Source: Coriobacteriia bacterium
Lineage (GTDB): Bacteria > Actinomycetota > Coriobacteriia > Coriobacteriales > Eggerthellaceae
Direction of reading: 5' to 3'
NCBI GenBank assembly: GCA_030526515.1
Contig: JAUNCQ010000024.1
Location: forward strand, 1 to 34,474
Length of the DNA stretch: 34,474 nt
Below, piece after piece: positions 22,030 to 29,935 of this stretch. The position numbers and the translations under genes were made by a program. Below the pieces are notes generated by a model. That model had not been told where the DNA came from. It saw only the letters and a program-made list of their open reading frames with translations, and ran no database searches. Each line of letters opens with the position of its first letter. The stretch's first letter is position 1.

Positions 22030-24678
22030 CTAGGCCTGGGCGAAGAACTCCTCCGCAATGCGGGCCGACGCCGCGGCGTCCTTGGCATACCAGTCGGCGC
22101 CCATGGTCGCGGCGTACTCCGGGGTCAGCACGGCGCCGCCCACGAACGTCCTCACCTGCGGCAGCTCCTCATGCAGCAGCGCAATGGTCTGCTCCATGGC
22201 CTTGACCGTGGTGGTCATGAGGGCGGAAAGGCCCACCAGCTCCACGTGGTGCTCGCGGCAGGCCGCCACCACCGCCTCCGGCGACACGTCCTTGCCCAGG
22301 TCGATCACGGTGAACCCGTAGTTTTCCAGCAGCATGCGGACTATGTTCTTGCCAATGTCGTGGATGTCGCCCTTCACCGTGGCCACGATCACGCGCCGCT
22401 GCTCGCCCGCGGGCTCCCCCGCCGACTGCGCCGCCATGCGCTCCTTGACCACGTCGAAGCCGGCCTTCACGGCCTCGGCCGACGCCATGAGCTGCGGCAG
22501 GAAGTACTGGCCGCGGTCGAACCGCAGGCCCACCTCGTCCAGGGCCGGGATCAGCACGCCGTCGATGACGTCCAGCGCCTCATGCCCGGCCAGCAGCTCC
22601 TCCACCGCCGCGGGCATGGGCTCCCGGCGACCGCTCAGGATCAGCGACTGCACCGTGCGCACCTGCTCCTCCGCGTCGGCCAACGCCGGGGGAACCGGCA
22701 GCTCGCCTTCGTCCGCAGCGCCGGAAGCAGCGGGCGAAACCGCCGCCGGGCTCGCAGCACCCGCTCCCGCCGCAGCACCGGCACCGGCGCTGGCGACCGT
22801 CGCGTCCACGCCCACCGCCTGGGCAATGGCCGCCAGCCCCTGGGCCACCTGAGCCCGAGCCGCGTCATCCAGCCCTGCCGGCTGGGCGTAGGGGTCCTCC
22901 TGCTGCTGGCAGCGCTCGATATACGCCACCGAGCCCACGTCCTGACCGCACACGACGCGATAGCTGGCCACCACGTCACGGTAACGGGCATCGTTGGGGT
23001 TCAGGATGGGCAGGTCCAGGCCCGCGCCGAAGGCCGCCGCCAGGAACGTGCCGTTCATGAGGGAGCGCTGGGGCAGGCCGAAGCTGATGTTGCTGACGCC
23101 CAGGCAGGTGCGGCAGCCCAGCTCCTGCTTCACCAGCTGGATGGCCCGCAGGATCTCCCGCGCCTCCGGCTGGTTGGTGGCCACGGCCATGGTCAGGCAG
23201 TCGATCACCACGTCCTGCCGCGGGATGCCGTGGGCAGCCGCCGCCTCCACGATGCGCCGGGCAATGGCCAGGCGACCCTCGGCGGTGGCGGGAATGCCGT
23301 TTTCGTCCAGGGTCAGGCCGATCACCGCGCAGCCGTAGCGCTTGGCCAGCGGCAGCACCGCGTCCAGGCTCTCCTGCTTGCCGTTGACGCTGTTCAGCAG
23401 CGCCTTGCCCGTGTACGCACGGGCGGCGCGTTCCAGGGCAAGGACGTCGCTGGAGTCCAGGACCAGCGGCAGGCCGCACACGGACTGGAGCTTGCGCACC
23501 GCCGCGGTCAGCACGGCGGGCTCGTCCAGCTCCGGCAGGCCCACGTTCACGTCCAGCACGTCGGCGCCCAGCTTCTGCTGGCCCAGGGCCTCGGCAACCA
23601 CGTAGTCCAGGTTGCCCTCGCGCAGGGCGGCCTTGAGCTTGGGCTTGCCCGTGGGGTTGATGCGCTCGCCGATCACGGCCACGTTGCCGCTGCCCGCCGG
23701 CAGCTCCATGAGCTGGGTGGCGCTGGCCAGGGCGAAGCCCTCAGGCAGCGCGCGCTCCACCGGCTCCCCCAGCTTGGCGGCCAGAGCGGCCACCTCCCGG
23801 ATGAAGTCGGGGTTGGTGCCGCAGCAGCCGCCCATGATGCTCACGCCCGCCGCGGCGATCTGCTCCATGGCCGCGCCGAACTCCTGGGGCGAGATGCAGT
23901 ACACCGTCTGCCCGTCCTGGATCTGCGGCAGGCCCGCGTTGGGGCGCATGAGCACCGGCACCCGCGAATGGGCGCACAGCTCCTGGGCCACGGGGATCAT
24001 CTCGGCCGGTCCCAGGGAGCAGTTGGCGCCCACGGCAGAAGCACCCATGGACGAAATCACCGTCGCGGCCACCGCCGGCGGCGTGCCCAGGAACGTGCGG
24101 CCGTCCTCCTCGAAGGTCATGGTCACGAACACCGGCAGGTCGCAGTTCTCCCGCGCGGCCAGCAGGGCGGCGCGGACCTCGGCCAGGTCGCTCATGGTCT
24201 CAATGGCCAACAGGTCGCAGCCGGCCTCCGCGGCGGCCCGCACCTGCTCGGCGAACAGGTCGTAGGCGTCGTCGAAGCTCAGGTCGCCCATGGGCTCCAG
24301 CAGCGCGCCCGTGGGACCGATGTCGCCGGCCACGTAGCGGGCGCCGGCAGCTCGGGCGTTGGCCACGGCGGCAGCGTATACTTCGCCCACCGATGCCTTG
24401 CCCTCCAGCTTGCGACGGTTCGCGCCGAAGGTGTTGGTGGTCACCATCTCCGCACCGGCCTGCACGTACGCCGCGTGGATAGCGGTGATCTCTGCGGGGT
24501 GAGAAATATTCAGCAGGTCAGGCACCACGCCCGGCGCGGCCAGGCCCGCCATCTGCAGCATGGTCCCCATGGCGCCGTCCTGGACCAGGAAGCGGCGGCC
24601 CAGCAGCACGTCGCGCAGGTCGTCGTCGGCAATGCGCAGCCCCTTCAGGGACGCGGGATCAATGGCAGCGTTAGTCAT
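22030..24678 (-). CDS. metH: Cobalamin-dependent methionine synthase lacking the reactivation domain
   Basis: The product is 882 aa. Domain order: homocysteine S-methyltransferase (about 25-310; zinc ligands C220, C285, C286 in GANCSLG and GGCCGTN), pterin/methyl-THF-binding domain (about 333-600, from VAVIGERINPTGK), an Ala/Gly/Ser/Pro linker of about 39 residues (626-664), the B12 cap (about 665-760) and the B12-binding domain with DIHDIG at 771-776 (axial ligand His773). The roughly 300-residue S-adenosylmethionine reactivation domain of E. coli MetH is absent; the overlapping upstream gene supplies a counterpart. It methylates homocysteine from methyl-THF. The ATG at 24678 overlaps the upstream stop by 8 nt, suggesting translational coupling. 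Confidence 0.95.
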   Translation of the reverse strand: MTNAAIDPASLKGLRIADDDLRDVLLGRRFLVQDGAMGTMLQMAGLAAPGVVPDLLNISHPAEITAIHAAYVQAGAEMVTTNTFGANRRKLEGKASVGEVYAAAVANARAAGARYVAGDIGPTGALLEPMGDLSFDDAYDLFAEQVRAAAEAGCDLLAIETMSDLAEVRAALLAARENCDLPVFVTMTFEEDGRTFLGTPPAVAATVISSMGASAVGANCSLGPAEMIPVAQELCAHSRVPVLMRPNAGLPQIQDGQTVYCISPQEFGAAMEQIAAAGVSIMGGCCGTNPDFIREVAALAAKLGEPVERALPEGFALASATQLMELPAGSGNVAVIGERINPTGKPKLKAALREGNLDYVVAEALGQQKLGADVLDVNVGLPELDEPAVLTAAVRKLQSVCGLPLVLDSSDVLALERAARAYTGKALLNSVNGKQESLDAVLPLAKRYGCAVIGLTLDENGIPATAEGRLAIARRIVEAAAAHGIPRQDVVIDCLTMAVATNQPEAREILRAIQLVKQELGCRTCLGVSNISFGLPQRSLMNGTFLAAAFGAGLDLPILNPNDARYRDVVASYRVVCGQDVGSVAYIERCQQQEDPYAQPAGLDDAARAQVAQGLAAIAQAVGVDATVASAGAGAAAGAGAASPAAVSPAASGAADEGELPVPPALADAEEQVRTVQSLILSGRREPMPAAVEELLAGHEALDVIDGVLIPALDEVGLRFDRGQYFLPQLMASAEAVKAGFDVVKERMAAQSAGEPAGEQRRVIVATVKGDIHDIGKNIVRMLLENYGFTVIDLGKDVSPEAVVAACREHHVELVGLSALMTTTVKAMEQTIALLHEELPQVRTFVGGAVLTPEYAATMGADWYAKDAAASARIAEEFFAQA

Positions 24679-25417
24679 AGCAGGTCAGGCCTTTCATCCG
24701 AAGCTTGCAGGAGTAGCGATTCGAGCAATTATCGCAGGGGACGGCGTTCACGCGCTCGTCAGGAGGCGTCATATCGGCGGGAAACACGCCCAGGCACGCG
24801 GTGACGCTCTTTTCCGGCACCAGCATGTTGGCCTGGGTCGTGGACAGGCCTATGCTGCGGCCCGCTCCCAGCAGCTCCACGAACGCGGGCTGCACGTCCA
24901 CGGGCAGGTCGCCGTAGCCGGGCGCGTAGGGCGGGCCCGTGTGCAGGGCGGCCGGCGCCAGCATGCGGTCGAGTTCCGTTCGGGCAAAGTCCAGCCCCGA
25001 CTCCACCAACGTCGATGCGCAGGTGGAGCGCAGCAGCTGGTCCGTGGGGCTCACGGCGCCCAGCTGGTCCAGCTGCCGCTGGCAGTCGAACCCCAGGGTA
25101 GCCGCCACCAGCACCACCGCCACGGCGCCGCGCAGGTGCCGGGCAAGCCGCATGCCGGGCAGCTCCAGGGCACCGCCGGCCACCAGGGTCACCGGCAGCC
25201 CGTAGCGCATGCCCAGCTCAACCGGGAGGATGCGCCAGCAATACGACGCCCGCATCTCCTCCTCGCAGGCGCGCACGTGGCCCTGGAACCGCTCCTGCAG
25301 CTCCGGGTCCATCTGCTGCCCGGTATGGCCCAGGTACCGCAGCGCCTGGGGCTGGTCAACGCGCCCCGCCACGACCCCGCGCCCCCCATCAGCGCCTATG
25401 ACGTCAAGAAACTCCAC
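24671..25417 (-). CDS. Stand-alone methionine synthase reactivation-domain protein
   Basis: The product is 248 aa. YGDLPVDVQPAFVELLGAGR followed by IGLSTTQANMLVPEKSVTA is the S-adenosylmethionine-binding block of the methionine synthase activation domain; here it is a separate protein, as in Thermotoga-type split systems. Its expected task is reductive remethylation of inactive cob(II)alamin on the MetH encoded next. The C-terminus has four Cys (C228, C231, C237, C246: CDNCSNRYSCK...LTC) that may bind zinc or an iron-sulfur cluster. The start is GTG at 25417, with GAGGAAGGG upstream; the open frame to 25555 runs through the argH terminator, so an upstream start is unlikely. Confidence 0.85.
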   Translation of the reverse strand: MEFLDVIGADGGRGVVAGRVDQPQALRYLGHTGQQMDPELQERFQGHVRACEEEMRASYCWRILPVELGMRYGLPVTLVAGGALELPGMRLARHLRGAVAVVLVAATLGFDCQRQLDQLGAVSPTDQLLRSTCASTLVESGLDFARTELDRMLAPAALHTGPPYAPGYGDLPVDVQPAFVELLGAGRSIGLSTTQANMLVPEKSVTACLGVFPADMTPPDERVNAVPCDNCSNRYSCKLRMKGLTCYD

Positions 25418-25505
25418 AGCACCCTTCCTCGCAACAACACCGCCCCCCGAGCCAAACGCACGGAGATGCCAACAGCCCCGCCGGACGACCGCCAAAAATG
25501 CAGCA

Positions 25506-25575
25506 GGGGCCTTTCGCCCAATGCTATGCGAAGGGCTGCGTAGCTTCCGCAGCATAGCATTGGGCGAAAGGCCCC
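25506..25575 (-). terminator. 24-bp perfect stem terminator after argH
   Basis: Positions 25506-25529 and 25552-25575 are exact inverted complements over 24 bp (outer part GGGGCCTTTCGCCC, inner part AATGCTATGC). The 22-nt loop region can add a GAAG/CTTC helix. On the minus strand TGCTGCATTTTTGG follows. It lies 12 nt after the argH stop and is the longest stem in the window, again containing the GGGCGAAA signature. Confidence 0.85.
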
Positions 25576-25587
25576 CACCGCAGCTAG

Positions 25588-26988
25588 TTAGGCCTGGTCG
25601 GCCGCCAGACGCTGCTTGGCCAGCTCAAGCTGGGCCTTCACGGCATCATGTCCAGTACCGCCCTGGGTGGTGCGCTTGGCCACCACCTGGTCAATGTCCA
25701 CGGCCTCAACGGCGCCTTCGTCGAACAGCGGGTCAGCTGCCTGCAGGTCGGCCACGGTGAGCTCCTGCAGGGTCTTGCCGGCCTTTTCGCAATCCAGCAC
25801 CAGCTTGCCCACCACGGCGTGGGCGTCGCGGAAGGGCATGCCCTTGCCGACCAGATAGTCAGCCAGGTCAGTGGCAGCCATGAAGCCGCCATGGGCGCCG
25901 GCGCGCATGCGGTCGGCGTTGACGGTCATGGTGCGGATCATGCCGGTCATGACCACCAGGGAGTCGCCCAGGGTGTCGACGGCGTCGAACACGCCCTCCT
26001 TGTCCTCCTGCATGTCCTTGTTGTAGGCCAGGGGCAGGGCCTTCATGACGGTCAGCAGCTGGACCAGGTCGCCGTAGACGCGGCCCGTCTTGCCGCGGAT
26101 GAGCTCGGCAAAGTCCGGGTTCTTCTTCTGCGGCATGATGGAGCTGCCGGTGGAGTAGGCGTCGCTCAGGCGGATGAAGCGGAACTCGTCGCTGCTCCAG
26201 TAGATGATCTCCTCGCACAGGCGGCTCAGGTGCATCATGGTCACGGAGCAGGCGTAGCTCAGGTCCAGCAGGAAGTCACGGTCGCTGACGGCGTCCATGC
26301 TGTTGGGATACACGCCGGCAAAGCCCAGCTGCTCAGCGGTGAACGCACGGTCCAGCGGGAAGGTAGTGCCGGCCAGCGCGGCGGAGCCCAGCGGCATGCA
26401 GTCGGCAGCGTCGCGGGCGGCGGTCAGGCGGGTGCAGTCGCGGGTGAACATCCAGTAGTAGGCCAGCAGATGGTGGCTGAACAGCACCGGCTGGGCCTTC
26501 TGCATGTGAGTGTAGCCGGGCATGACCACGCCGAAGTTGGCGTCGGCCACCTCAAGCAGAGCGGCACGCAGGTCGTTGACCAGGCCGATCAGCTCCTGGG
26601 CCAGGCCCTTGCAGTGCAGGTGGGCGTCGGTGGCCACCTGGTCGTTGCGGCTGCGGCCCGTGTGCAGGCGGCCGCCGGCGGCGCCGATGGCCTCGGTCAG
26701 GTTGCGCTCGATGGACATGTGGATGTCCTCGTCGTTGATGTCGAACTCGAACTCGCCGGCCTCGATGCGCTTGCCAATGGCCTCCAGGCCCTTGTGGATG
26801 GCGTCCACGTCCTCCTGGCTGATGACGCCCTGCTTGCCCAGCATGGCCGAATGAGCCACGGAGCCGGCGATGTCGGCGCGCCACATGCGCTGGTCAACGG
26901 GCAGCGATGCGCCGAACACCTGGGTGAACTCGGAAGGCGACGCCTCGAAGCGGCCGCCCCACATGGCGTCCGTACCGGTAACCTTCAT
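25588..26988 (-). CDS. argH: Argininosuccinate lyase (ArgH)
   Basis: The product is 466 aa. It splits argininosuccinate into arginine and fumarate, the last step of arginine synthesis. MWGGRFEASPSEF opens the family N-terminus; HTGRSRNDQVATD and GYTHMQKAQPVLFSHH are conserved active-site regions; GSSIMPQKKNPDFAELIRGK is the fumarase/aspartase signature with the catalytic serine loop. The start at 26988 is set by AAGGAGG 5 nt upstream. The frame stays open 27 codons upstream to an ATG at 27069, across a terminator hairpin. It follows argG by 164 nt. Confidence 0.97.
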   Translation of the reverse strand: MKVTGTDAMWGGRFEASPSEFTQVFGASLPVDQRMWRADIAGSVAHSAMLGKQGVISQEDVDAIHKGLEAIGKRIEAGEFEFDINDEDIHMSIERNLTEAIGAAGGRLHTGRSRNDQVATDAHLHCKGLAQELIGLVNDLRAALLEVADANFGVVMPGYTHMQKAQPVLFSHHLLAYYWMFTRDCTRLTAARDAADCMPLGSAALAGTTFPLDRAFTAEQLGFAGVYPNSMDAVSDRDFLLDLSYACSVTMMHLSRLCEEIIYWSSDEFRFIRLSDAYSTGSSIMPQKKNPDFAELIRGKTGRVYGDLVQLLTVMKALPLAYNKDMQEDKEGVFDAVDTLGDSLVVMTGMIRTMTVNADRMRAGAHGGFMAATDLADYLVGKGMPFRDAHAVVGKLVLDCEKAGKTLQELTVADLQAADPLFDEGAVEAVDIDQVVAKRTTQGGTGHDAVKAQLELAKQRLAADQA

Positions 26989-27001
26989 GCAATCCTCCTT
27001 G

Positions 27002-27046
27002 AAACAAAAGAGGGAGCTGCCGCAATGCCTTGCGCACAGCCCCCTC
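27002..27046 (-). terminator. Terminator-like attenuator directly before argH
   Basis: On the minus strand GAGGGGGCTG pairs with CAGCTCCCTC (27046-27037 with 27019-27010; one G-T), an inner CGCAA/TTGCG helix extends it, and TTTTGTTT follows immediately (27009-27002). The argH Shine-Dalgarno begins right after. All marks of an intrinsic terminator are present inside the argG-argH unit. A second small hairpin GGGCGA/TCGCCC lies upstream near 27085-27103. Confidence 0.7.
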
Positions 27047-27152
27047 AAGCTCTTACGTTCCCGCGCCATGCGCGGTCATGTCCTCAGGGCGAAAGCCTCG
27101 CCCGAAAACGTGAGCCGAACGTATATTTCGTCCTGCTCACCGGAAGCCGAGG

Positions 27153-28373
27153 CTAGATCACGCCTTCGGCGCCGGCGTCCTTGCGCTGCTTGGCCCAGGT
27201 GCGGGTCGGCAGGCCGTGGAGCTCGATGAAGCCCTTGGCGGCGTCGCGGTCGAAGGTGTCGCCGTCGTCGTAGGTGGCCAGGCCGAAGTCGTACAGGGAG
27301 TTCGGGGACTTGCGGCCCACGACGGTGCAGGAGCCCTTGTAGAACTTCAGGCGGATTTCGCCCGTGACCATGGACTGGGTGGAGGCGTTGAAGGCGTCAA
27401 GGGCGTTCTTCAGCGGGCTGAACCACAGGCCGTTGTAGACCAGGCGTGCCCACTCCTGCTCGACCTGCGGCTTGTAGTGCAGCACGTCGCGGGACAGGCA
27501 CAGGTCCTCCAGCTCCTTGTGGGCCACGATCAGGGACAGGGCGCCGGGAACCTCATAGCACTCGCGGGACTTCACGCCCACCAGGCGGTTCTCGATCATG
27601 TCAACGCGGCCGTAGCCGTTGCGGCCGGCGATCTCGTTCATCTTCCAGATGCAGTCGATGAAGCTCATCTCCTCGCCGTTGACGGAGCTGGGCACGCCTG
27701 CGGTGAAGCCGACGGTGGCGTACTCGGGCTCGTCCGGGCACTGCTGCGGGTCGACGGTCAGGGAGTAGATGTCTGCCGGCGGCTCGTTCCACGGGTCCTC
27801 CAGGACGCCGCACTCGATGGCGCGACCCCACAGGTTGTCGTCGATGGAGTACGGGGATGCCTTGGTCACGGGAACCGGCACGCCGTGGGCTGCGGCCCAC
27901 TCCATCTCCTGCGGGCGGGTCAGCAGGTCCCACTCGCGCACGGGAGCCAGGACCTGCAGGTCCGGATCCAGGGAGGTGATGGCGACCTCGAAGCGGACCT
28001 GGTCATTGCCCTTGCCGGTGCAGCCGTGGGCCACGTACTTGGCGCCGTACTTGTGGCAGGCGTCCACCAGGTGCTTGGCGATGATCGGGCGGCTCAGGGC
28101 GGAGACCATGGGGTACTTGTTCTCGTACATGCAGTTGGCTGCCAGGGCCTTGGTCAGGTACTCGTTGACGTACTCTTCCTGCATGTCGATTGCCTCAGCG
28201 GCGATGGCGCCGACCTTCAGGGCCTTTTCGCACACGGCGTTCAGGTCCTTCTTCTCCTGTCCCACGTCACCGATGACGCAGATGACATCCAGGCCCTTCT
28301 CCTCCATGAGCCACTTGATGCAGCAGGACGTGTCCAGGCCGCCGGAGTATGCAAGTACTACCTTATCCTTCAT
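27153..28373 (-). CDS. argG: Argininosuccinate synthase (ArgG)
   Basis: The product is 406 aa. It joins citrulline and aspartate with ATP. The pyrophosphatase-type P-loop AYSGGLDTS is at residues 8-16. Further family blocks are VIGDVGQEK, YPMVSALSRPIIAKHLVD, HGCTGKGNDQVRFE, APVREWDLLTRPQEMEWA and SPYSIDDNLWGRAIECG. The start at 28373 has AAGGG 8 nt upstream. It has a good promoter about 170 nt upstream, repeated TTGCAATATT sites around the -35, and a long folded leader. argH follows after an internal terminator, so ArgH may be made at a lower or separately controlled level. Confidence 0.97.
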   Translation of the reverse strand: MKDKVVLAYSGGLDTSCCIKWLMEEKGLDVICVIGDVGQEKKDLNAVCEKALKVGAIAAEAIDMQEEYVNEYLTKALAANCMYENKYPMVSALSRPIIAKHLVDACHKYGAKYVAHGCTGKGNDQVRFEVAITSLDPDLQVLAPVREWDLLTRPQEMEWAAAHGVPVPVTKASPYSIDDNLWGRAIECGVLEDPWNEPPADIYSLTVDPQQCPDEPEYATVGFTAGVPSSVNGEEMSFIDCIWKMNEIAGRNGYGRVDMIENRLVGVKSRECYEVPGALSLIVAHKELEDLCLSRDVLHYKPQVEQEWARLVYNGLWFSPLKNALDAFNASTQSMVTGEIRLKFYKGSCTVVGRKSPNSLYDFGLATYDDGDTFDRDAAKGFIELHGLPTRTWAKQRKDAGAEGVI

Positions 28374-28392
28374 GCTCTATCCCTTCTTTATT

Positions 28393-28418
28393 CAGCGCCG
28401 GGAGCTTCCGGCGCACTG
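28393..28418 (-). promoter_or_regulatory. Hairpin just upstream of the argG ribosome-binding site
   Basis: GCGCCGG/CCGGCGC (28395-28401 with 28408-28414) has a 6-nt loop, extended by CAG/CTG with one bulged base. It is within the 168-nt leader, which also holds GGCGG TTGAT CCGCC. No clear T-tract follows. Confidence 0.45.
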
Positions 28419-28546
28419 TTCACGATGCTCGTTTGCATAGCGCTTCATTTTACGACTTTACGTCGCGTTTTACCAGGTGGAGGCGAAGGTTCAAGGACCC
28501 GCGAATCCACACGGCGGATCAACCGCCTGACGGCTGAAGCGTTGCC

Positions 28547-28575
28547 ACTATACCGTGAGTTTGTTTAAGTTGCAA
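28547..28575 (-). promoter_or_regulatory. Promoter of argG
   Basis: On the minus strand TTGCAA (28575-28570) and TATAGT (28552-28547) are exactly 17 nt apart. The predicted start near 28541 gives a 168-nt leader before argG. Confidence 0.75.
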
Positions 28576-28610
28576 TATTTGGGGCAAAATATTCAGTAAT
28601 TTGCAATATT
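28570..28610. promoter_or_regulatory. Operator-like repeats at the argG promoter
   Basis: TTGCAATATT occurs at 28570-28579 and again at 28601-28610, 31 bp apart (about three helical turns), with an AT-rich AAAATATTCAG between. The first copy covers the -35. An arginine-responsive repressor (ArgR type) is a natural candidate, but the sites do not closely match the E. coli ARG box. Confidence 0.5.
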
Positions 28611-28982
28611 ACTACGTATATACTCATTTTGAGGGGAAATTGACGCATATTTCGCCCAGATTCGCCCAGTTGCTCGAAAGAAATTCAGATTTAGGCTCTG
28701 AACTGGGGTTTCTTTGAGGCTATGCCGTCCACAGAAGAATATCGACCGTTTGCCTGCATTTTTGTTGAGTGTCCCATTTTCGGTACAGCGTTTGAGGGGT
28801 CGCCTTGTTAAAGTCGTGCACGCAGAAATCGTCCGGGCCCGATTCGGACGCGTCGCATCCACACACGGCGTATGGTTTCTGCGCCTTTTCCTTTTTGAGA
28901 GCGCGAACGTGTTTCGCGCTCGCTTTGTTTCTGGCGCCGCTGCGCCTCGGGCATGCTCGTCACGCGCCCGGCCCCCTCCGCA

Positions 28983-29034
28983 CGCCAGCGCCACGCCGAG
29001 CCCGCGTGCCGTGCGCCAGCGCCACGCCGAGCCC
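28983..29034. repeat. Two 21-bp direct repeats, period 31 bp
   Basis: Positions 28983-29003 and 29014-29034 are identical (CGCCAGCGCC, then ACGCCGAGCCC). They lie in non-coding GC-rich DNA. Confidence 0.8.
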
Positions 29035-29126
29035 CGGGCATTACCTCGGGCACAACCCGCCCCCACATGCCAACCGCGCAAGAATCGGTAGCTGCCGCCG
29101 TCTCTTTCGGCAGATACATGGAAACT

Positions 29127-29248
29127 GGTAGGGTCAGCCCTCCCCTCCCGGGCAGGTTGCTGACAATTCAAGAAGAACATGCAGAAATAATTGCAGATTT
29201 GACATGAAGGTGCGGCCGCAAGACCCCGCAAGGGGGTCCGACCCTACC
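29127..29248. mobile_element. Possible MITE-like element or folded RNA with terminal inverted repeats
   Basis: GGTAGGGTC (29127-29135) and GACCCTACC (29240-29248) are perfect 9-bp ends; similarity continues inward to about 14 of 17 positions. The interior holds GACCCC GCAAG GGGGTC (29222-29238) and no ORF. No target-site duplication is evident, so an RNA structure is equally possible. Confidence 0.4.
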
Positions 29249-29262
29249 GATATTGCAATATC
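29249..29262. promoter_or_regulatory. Perfect 14-bp palindrome GATATTGCAATATC
   Basis: It contains the same ATTGCAATAT core as the two sites at the argG promoter and lies about 155 nt upstream of the GNAT gene at 29416. It could be a site for the same regulator. Confidence 0.4.
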
Positions 29263-29415
29263 TTCCGGAGAAATCGCGAGCCGCTACCGATTCTCGGCCA
29301 AATGCCCGCACCGGGTCGGGGCAAGCGGAAAGCCGCAGCCCTGCCGCCCGAATGCTGATACCCTGTTCCTGAGCAACTCGCGCGCACGACGCGCGCCCCG
29401 ATGAACGGAGGACCC

Positions 29416-29895
29416 ATGAGCACCACCATCCGTCGCGCCACCCCGGCCGACGTGCCGCTGATCCTGGACCTGATCAAGGCGCTGGCCGACTACGAGCACG
29501 CCCTTGACCAGGTGATCGCCACCGAAGAGCAGCTGACCGACTGGCTGTTCGGCAAGCAGGTGGCCGAGGTCATCATCGCTCAGGACGGCGACGAACCCGT
29601 GGGCTTTGCCCTGTACTTCCACAACTTCAGCACCTGGCTGGGCCGCGCCGGCATCTACCTGGAGGACCTGTTCGTGCTGCCCGAGCATCGCGGTCACGGC
29701 CACGGCAAGGCGTTGCTGCGCGCGCTGGCCCAGACGGCGCTCGAGCGTGGCTGCGGCCGCCTGGAATGGGCGTGCCTGAACTGGAACCAGCCCAGCATCG
29801 ACTTCTACCTGAGCCTGGGCGCCGAGCGCATGACCGAATGGAACACCTATCGACTGACCGGCCCGACCCTGCAGGCCCTGGCCGATTCCGAATAG
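29416..29895 (+). CDS. GNAT family N-acetyltransferase, SSAT/thialysine-acetyltransferase-like
   Basis: The product is 159 aa. IRRATPADVPLILDLIKALADYE opens the domain; FALYFHNFSTWLGRAGIYLEDLFV is the strand-turn block typical of the SSAT-like (diamine or thialysine) branch; LPEHRGHGHGKALL is the acetyl-CoA loop; WNQPSIDFYLSLGAERM is the C-terminal signature. It probably acetylates a small amine. The start at 29416 follows GGAGG by 4 nt; an upstream ATG at 29401 overlaps that site and is rejected. It is followed after 40 nt by a glutaredoxin gene on the same strand. Confidence 0.9.
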   Translation: MSTTIRRATPADVPLILDLIKALADYEHALDQVIATEEQLTDWLFGKQVAEVIIAQDGDEPVGFALYFHNFSTWLGRAGIYLEDLFVLPEHRGHGHGKALLRALAQTALERGCGRLEWACLNWNQPSIDFYLSLGAERMTEWNTYRLTGPTLQALADSE

Positions 29896-29935
29896 GCCTA
29901 CGACCCCCAGCCAATCCCGAACGAAAGGACCCACC

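Larger units (their letters stand above)
28611..29415. other. 800-bp non-coding interval
   Basis: No open frame here has coding character; the longest are Arg/Ala-rich or Cys-rich GC artefacts. Visible structure: a tandem TTCGCCCAGA at about 28651-28670; a nested hairpin AAAGAAA/TTTCTTT with TTCAGA/TCTGAA (28677-28715); a plus-strand terminator-like hairpin GAGCGCGAA/TTCGCGCTC (28899-28921) with tail GCTTTGTTTC, possibly ending a small RNA; a 31-bp-period repeat; and a MITE-like element. Its first third is AT-richer than the neighbouring genes. Confidence 0.5.

Noticed and set aside
22000-24804. 934-codon open frame antisense to metH
   Set aside because: Same codon-bias shadow: Arg/His/Gly-rich and unlike any protein, while the opposite strand encodes a complete methionine synthase.
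25588-27069. 27-residue N-terminal extension of ArgH
   Set aside because: The canonical start at 26988 has a perfect ribosome-binding site and matches the family; the extension runs through a terminator and is better read as leader.
28593-29231. 212-codon minus-strand frame upstream of argG
   Set aside because: The composition is Arg/Ala/Cys-rich without domain character, and it crosses the direct repeat and the MITE-like element.
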